DNA from: DASPKO01 sp035628055
GTDB lineage: Bacteria; Planctomycetota; Phycisphaerae; Phycisphaerales; UBA1924
Assembly (NCBI GenBank): GCA_035628055.1
Contig: DASPKO010000212.1
Coordinates: 1-10,741, forward strand
Direction: 5' to 3'
DNA: 10,741 nucleotides
Both the position numbers and the translations under genes were made by a program. Under the pieces are notes generated by a model. The model saw only the letters and a list, made by a program, of their open reading frames with translations. It was not told the origin of the DNA and made no database searches. Within the stretch, counting starts at the first letter, position 1, and every line of letters starts with the position of its first letter. Below, piece by piece: positions 7,701 to 10,741 of this stretch.

Positions 7701-9498
7701 CGGCCCCGCGGGCCGCGGCGGCCTCCAAGGCCGCCTCTTCCAGCCCCAGCCCATGCTGGGAAGAGATCACGGCGAGCCGGCGCAGCACCTCCGGCGACGC
7801 CGACCCGGCCTCGGCCAGGGCCGCCGCCACCGCCTGCCGGGCCTCGTCGGTCCGCCCGGACTTGGCCAGCAGGATCACCCGACCGGGCAGGAACGCCTCG
7901 CGCAGGGCGCGCGCCGCCGCGGAGTCCGGCGCGTCGCGGAGCGGCGCCGCCGCCGCCTCCAGCCGCTCGAGCATCACCCGCGGCGAGTCCTCGAGCGGAT
8001 ATCCCGCCTCGAGCATCGCGACCTGCGCCGTGATGTACGACACGTTCGCGGCCACGCTCGTCGGGGCGATGTCGAGCGCCCGCTGCGCCGACGCCATCGC
8101 CTCCGGCACCCTCCCCTCGCGCAGGAGCGATTCGCTGATCCGCAGCGCCGGAACGGCCCACCCCCGGGCCAGCGGGCTCAGCGCGGCCTGCTGCCAGGCC
8201 GCCCGGGCCTCCTCGCTCCGGTCCAGGGCCGCCAGCGCGTCCCCGAGCATCACCTGGAAGACCGGTTCGTGCGGGTTCTCCTTCAGGGCCTCCTGGGCCG
8301 CCCGCACCCGCGGATCGGTCCCCGGCGCCGCCCCGTCCGCCCCCTCGCGCGCGCCCGGCCCCAGCGCCGCCAGCCACGCCCGGGCGTACATGTCGCCCCG
8401 GCGCTCGGCCAGGGTGGCCCGCAGGGCCCCGAGGCCCCCGGTCTCGGCGGCGCCGACATCGTCCGCGGCGGTCCCGCGCGCCAGGGCCCGGAACACCAGC
8501 ACCTCGGTGTGCGCGCCCGGGCCCGCGGGCAGCTCGGACAGCTCCGCGTGCCGGCCCGCCTGCCAGAGCCGCCGGGCGTAGACGCGCCGGACGTCCGGAT
8601 CGTCGAGCCGGCGCGCCGCGTCCTGGATCACCGTCAGCGCGTGCCCGTGCGCCCCCACCTCGTCGAAGCTCATCACCAGCTTGGAGATGAAGTCCACGTC
8701 CGTGTAGGCCGCCTCGCTCACGCGCGCGCCGCTCCGCGGGTCCAGGCCCGCCACCTCGCAGAGCGTCTCGAAGAGCCTCGGCCCCGGCCGCGAGCCCGCC
8801 CGCGCCTCGGTGAGCGCGACCAGCAGGCGGTAGCGCGGATCGCCGGGGTGCTCGGCCTGCACGCGGTCGGCGTACGCCATGACGTCCGGGGGCGGTGCCA
8901 GCTCCTTGAGCACCGTCAGCCGCAGCCGGTGCGCGTCGAAATCGTCCGGGGCGAGCTCGACCAGCCGCCGGCTCACCGCGTCGAGCTTCTCGTCGAAGGC
9001 CTTGAGCGAGACCCGCGCCCGCGCCTCTTCCCGGAGAAACTCCACGTCGTCGGCACCCGCCCTCCCGAGCTCGGCGGGGCGGTAGCGCGCCGCGCGGTCC
9101 CGGGCCTCGTGGAAGAAGCTCACCGCGTTGTACACCCGGCACAGGGCCAGGGCGCTCTCCCGGTCCGCCTCGTTGAGCACCAGGGCCCGCTCGTACGCGC
9201 CCTTGGCCGCCAGCAGGTGCGCCCCGTTGGGGAGCTCGACCCGCTCGCGGGCCCGCGCGTACGCCGCCCACGACTCCGCGTCCCCCCCGCTGCGCTTGAT
9301 GTACGCCTCGAGGTCGTCGAGCGCCTCGGCGTGCTCGCCCTTCTCGGAGTGGGCCATGCCCTGGGCGCGCAGCTCGGAGGCGATCCGCGCCCGCTGCCAC
9401 TTGCGCACCACGAAGAGCCCGAACAGGCTCCCGCCCGCCACCAGGACCAGCACCGAGACCAACAACAGCCGCCGCGCCGTCTTGGGCTTGAGTCTCAT
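4795..9498 (-). CDS. Giant TPR-repeat protein with N-terminal membrane anchor, exopolysaccharide context
   Basis: The protein has 1567 residues. The N-terminus MRLKPKTARR precedes one hydrophobic segment (about 11-31) flanked by RKWQRAR, a signal anchor that would tether the protein to the inner membrane with the long C-terminal part probably in the periplasm. The rest is Ala/Leu/Arg/Glu-rich alpha-helical repeat. Clear TPR-type units are at about 43-76 (GEHAEALDDLEAYIK), 453-486 (GRVPEAMASAQRALDIAP), 1286-1340 (GDLPAAEAAYRGALEREP) and 1437-1545 (NNLAYALAKSG, then GDLAAAAEAYRRALALSPDT); many degenerate ones lie between. No C-terminal beta-barrel, catalytic motif or lipobox is visible. The start at 9498 is chosen because its ATG overlaps the TGA of the sugar transferase gene as ATGA and an SD-like site precedes it; the frame stays open upstream to 9648, inside that gene. 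Function is inferred: an assembly scaffold for polysaccharide synthesis or export, comparable in role to the TPR proteins of PEP-CTERM/exosortase and alginate or Pel loci. Confidence 0.9.
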   Translation of the reverse strand: MRLKPKTARRLLLVSVLVLVAGGSLFGLFVVRKWQRARIASELRAQGMAHSEKGEHAEALDDLEAYIKRSGGDAESWAAYARARERVELPNGAHLLAAKGAYERALVLNEADRESALALCRVYNAVSFFHEARDRAARYRPAELGRAGADDVEFLREEARARVSLKAFDEKLDAVSRRLVELAPDDFDAHRLRLTVLKELAPPPDVMAYADRVQAEHPGDPRYRLLVALTEARAGSRPGPRLFETLCEVAGLDPRSGARVSEAAYTDVDFISKLVMSFDEVGAHGHALTVIQDAARRLDDPDVRRVYARRLWQAGRHAELSELPAGPGAHTEVLVFRALARGTAADDVGAAETGGLGALRATLAERRGDMYARAWLAALGPGAREGADGAAPGTDPRVRAAQEALKENPHEPVFQVMLGDALAALDRSEEARAAWQQAALSPLARGWAVPALRISESLLREGRVPEAMASAQRALDIAPTSVAANVSYITAQVAMLEAGYPLEDSPRVMLERLEAAAAPLRDAPDSAAARALREAFLPGRVILLAKSGRTDEARQAVAAALAEAGSASPEVLRRLAVISSQHGLGLEEAALEAAAARGADTGGPSLALTRALLLSAQGRSAEGLALLKEGEQGAPAARRTEWRLAVAGYLERTGDAGALEAWKALVEANPDDLSVQVAALKADSVARDLPLTEKLAQRVAKLSGTEGGKPTVAARLARARALLGSTPGVRARDEAVALLKSVVAEAPGLVEARDLLVSGLLLDDPGRGVRPDVGAAIEQLRAAATVSPDKTAIALEIGRLLRRQGDFEAAAAELARVAGDAAAAPALRLRAAELLMDQGDFGQAVAPLERLAREGGEESGAHVRLRLAEAYTAVRRDADAGRVYQTLALTPPNDPEQAWAVADALAARGDAEAAGRVMAHLRGLALPRAQLTLYEARFAERHDKPAARGLYERAVEQAPEDPEAWAALARHLLAAGERTAADDAVRRGLERAPSSAALLVLREQARVAGGDLASMDLAGLAEALEKNPATRARAPIVRAVDEARRGGRLNDPAAVTELSARFPEEPAVQAMAITLLMEMKPPALGEAAQVARQARRQFPASEDLARLAVPVFQRAGDQAAALSAAEAWQQLTRDPAADLAVAEAHLGLGRPRQAIEQLTPRLEAARAHPAAEGSLGVLALVTRALVASNQERQALELIRPAAAAAPEVLVRVLIATAADEVRTAGEAARWLEEAGRHIAPAGPDQRLALAAAWLKLAERFGDAETHVPKALAVLAPLTGAGAGAPAAALELVGVAEHLRGDLPAAEAAYRGALEREPQRASAQWRLAGLLLARGSEPGEAAALAGRAVEAGAADRAALTVLARARLALADGQTGATAAATLRSAADLLATLHEGDPADLPVALALAGTRERLGEYGPAADAYERILATPAMIAKLDRAAIQNNLAYALAKSGRGGPALERARSLALAAVAAKPEAHLYDTLGAVEAARGDLAAAAEAYRRALALSPDTPSCLVELANLLATGDPPKAEEARALLARLDELGTRDPRGVEPYLERAREVRAALAQRGS

Positions 9499-10741
9499 GA
9501 CCTGACCGCCTTCCGCACCAGCATCACCACCGTCTGCCAGATGATCCACAGGTCCAGCCGCAGCGACCGGTTCTCCACGTACTGGATGTCGTAGCGGATC
9601 CACTCCTGGAAGTCCGCCCCCGCGGCCCGCGTCCGGCTGATCTGCCACAGCCCCGTGATCCCCGGACGCACGCTCAGTCGCGCCTCACGCCACGGGGGAC
9701 AGTACTGATTCTCCCGGAACGGGCTCGGCCGCGGCCCCACCACCGACATCTCCCCGCGCAGCACGTTGATGAACTGGGGCAGCTCGTCGAACTGCAGGTC
9801 GCGCAGCAGCCGCCCCACCCGCGTCATCCGCGGGTCGTGCTCGATGAAGAACTGCGGGCCGTCCGCCTGGTTCTGCGCCGCCAGGGCCGCCTTGAGCTCC
9901 TCGGCGTCGTTGCGCATCGAGCGGAACTTCAGGCACGCGAACTTCTTCCCCCCGATGGTCTCGCGCGTGTGTCGGAAGAAGACTGGCGTCCCGTCCTCGA
10001 GCACGATCGCCAGCGCGATCAGCGGGTACAGGGGCAGCGTCACCGCGAGCGCCGCCAGCGCCAGCGCCACGTCGAGCGCCCGCTTGACCCGCTCCCCCCC
10101 GCGGCGCCGGGGCCCCGCCGCCCCCCGCGCCCGGCGCCCCTTCCGCACCGTGGGCGCGGGCAGCGGCTCGAGCTCCAGCCACCGGATCTCGCGCGGTTCC
10201 GGGCAGGCCGTCCCGTCGTCCCACATCACCGCGGGGCCGATCGCCGTGTCGCGCGCCGTCACCTTCCGACCGGCCCCCACCCACAGCGGCCCGCGCACCG
10301 CGGGCCCGGGCTCGACCACCGCCCGCTCGTGAGCCCAGACCCCGGGCGCCACCTCGCGCACCGGCTCGATAGTCGCGTCCGGGCGCTTCCACGTCTCCAC
10401 GAGCCGGCGCGTGAAGCGCGCCTGCTCCGCGGGCGAGGCCGCGTCGAAGACCGAGCCGCGCGCCGTCAGGGCGTGCCGGTCGGCCGACGGCACGAGCTGC
10501 CGCAGCCGCTCCCACCCCGCGCGCGGGCTCGCCGAGTCCTGCCAGACCCGGGCCAGCTCGTGCACGTCCGTGAGCCCGACGCGCACCATCCGCGGGTCGG
10601 ACCCCTCGTAGAGCCGCTGGAACCGCACGAACCGCCCCCCCGGTCCGCTCACCACCCGCTCGCGATACGCGTCCCGCTGCGGGTCCATCAGACGCACCGC
10701 CACCAGGTCCGGGCGCAGCCACGCCATGGTCTCGGCCAGCG
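9495..10741 (-). CDS. Polyprenyl-phosphate sugar-phosphate transferase (monotopic PGT) with extra N-terminal region, 5'-partial
   Basis: Enzymes of this family move a sugar-1-phosphate from a nucleotide sugar to undecaprenyl phosphate on the cytoplasmic face of the inner membrane, the first step of many exopolysaccharide and O-antigen pathways. Numbering is from the ATG at 10727. The frame is open to the edge (codons L-A-E-T precede the ATG), so the true start is probably outside. Residues 1-127 are not recognised. Residues 128-170 (APGVWAHERAVVEPGPAV, then GPLWVGAGRKV) look like hexapeptide, left-handed beta-helix turns, as in sugar-nucleotide pyrophosphorylases. An Arg/Pro-rich linker (about 192-213) follows. 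The transferase domain has KRALD and a re-entrant hydrophobic helix (217-243), KFRSMRNDAEE (267-277, containing the catalytic Asp/Glu region), FDELPQFINVLRGEMS, VVGPRP (329-334), RPGITGLWQ (354-362) and a C-terminal DLWIIWQT. The four-helix N-terminal membrane domain of WcaJ/WbaP-type enzymes is absent from the visible part. The sugar specificity cannot be assigned. Confidence 0.92.
   Translation of the reverse strand, partial: LAETMAWLRPDLVAVRLMDPQRDAYRERVVSGPGGRFVRFQRLYEGSDPRMVRVGLTDVHELARVWQDSASPRAGWERLRQLVPSADRHALTARGSVFDAASPAEQARFTRRLVETWKRPDATIEPVREVAPGVWAHERAVVEPGPAVRGPLWVGAGRKVTARDTAIGPAVMWDDGTACPEPREIRWLELEPLPAPTVRKGRRARGAAGPRRRGGERVKRALDVALALAALAVTLPLYPLIALAIVLEDGTPVFFRHTRETIGGKKFACLKFRSMRNDAEELKAALAAQNQADGPQFFIEHDPRMTRVGRLLRDLQFDELPQFINVLRGEMSVVGPRPSPFRENQYCPPWREARLSVRPGITGLWQISRTRAAGADFQEWIRYDIQYVENRSLRLDLWIIWQTVVMLVRKAVRS
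9506..9512 (-). promoter_or_regulatory. SD-like site for the TPR gene, embedded in the upstream gene
   Basis: Read on the minus strand, AAGGCGG ends seven bases before the ATG at 9498 and lies in the last codons of the sugar transferase gene. Together with the ATGA overlap (9495-9498) it supports coupled translation and the chosen start. Confidence 0.55.
10218..10346 (-). other. Hexapeptide-like (left-handed beta-helix) segment within the sugar transferase
   Basis: The translated segment runs VAPGVWAHERAVVEPG, then AVRGPLWVGAGRKVTARDTAIGP split over successive turns. Small and hydrophobic residues recur about every six positions (V-A, V-P, P-L-W-V, V-T-A, A-I-G). This is the typical appearance of LbH turns attached to NDP-sugar pyrophosphorylases and acyltransferases. 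Only about six or seven turns are present, so it may be the end of a nucleotidyltransferase domain that starts outside the window. Confidence 0.5.

Noticed and set aside
5071..9594. Open frame of about 1500 codons on the plus strand opposite the TPR gene
   Set aside because: It is Arg/Pro/His-rich low-complexity translation without recognisable domains. It arises because high GC removes stop codons on the strand opposite a strongly coding gene. The minus-strand frame has a membrane anchor, TPR motifs and a coupled start.
9499..9648. Upstream start (9648) for the TPR protein
   Set aside because: It lies within the conserved C-terminus of the sugar transferase. The ATGA-coupled start at 9498 directly precedes the basic, membrane-anchoring N-terminus.

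Overview
The window is very GC-rich on both strands (well over two thirds G+C by eye) and is almost wholly coding. It holds four genes, two of them cut by the window edges. The best taxonomic clue is the LEPRALL motif near the N-terminus of the long plus-strand protein. This LEPR-XLL signature is typical of large exported proteins of Planctomycetota and some relatives. With the GC content and the giant repeat proteins, it suggests a high-GC planctomycete, possibly a Phycisphaerae relative. This placement is an inference, not a sequence match.

Layout from left to right. (1) Bases 1-1105, plus strand: an M20-family metal-dependent amidohydrolase lacking only its extreme N-terminus. (2) Bases 1106-1227: a 122-base gap with a plausible sigma70-type promoter and a clear Shine-Dalgarno site for the next gene. 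(3) Bases 1228-4779, plus strand: an 1183-residue predicted surface or secreted protein. After the LEPR motif it has three successive repeat modules that each look like a beta-propeller: seven FG-GAP blades, about six HAF-like repeats, and seven blades of a tryptophan-rich lectin-like repeat. (4) Bases 4795-9498, minus strand: a 1567-residue single-pass membrane protein built of TPR-type helical repeats. (5) Bases 9495-10741, minus strand: the C-terminal part of a polyprenyl-phosphate sugar-phosphate transferase (monotopic phosphoglycosyl transferase). Its upstream portion contains a hexapeptide-like segment of the kind found in sugar-nucleotide enzymes.

The two minus-strand genes overlap by ATGA, so they are translationally coupled and form one operon. 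The pairing suggests an exopolysaccharide or cell-surface glycan system: the transferase loads the first sugar phosphate onto the lipid carrier, and the TPR protein acts as an envelope scaffold for assembly or export. The plus-strand surface protein converges on this operon with only 15 bases between the stop codons. It may be functionally related, since its C-terminal module resembles a carbohydrate-binding propeller, but it is transcribed separately. The M20 enzyme has no evident link to the rest. I see no RNA genes, mobile elements, CRISPR arrays or origins.
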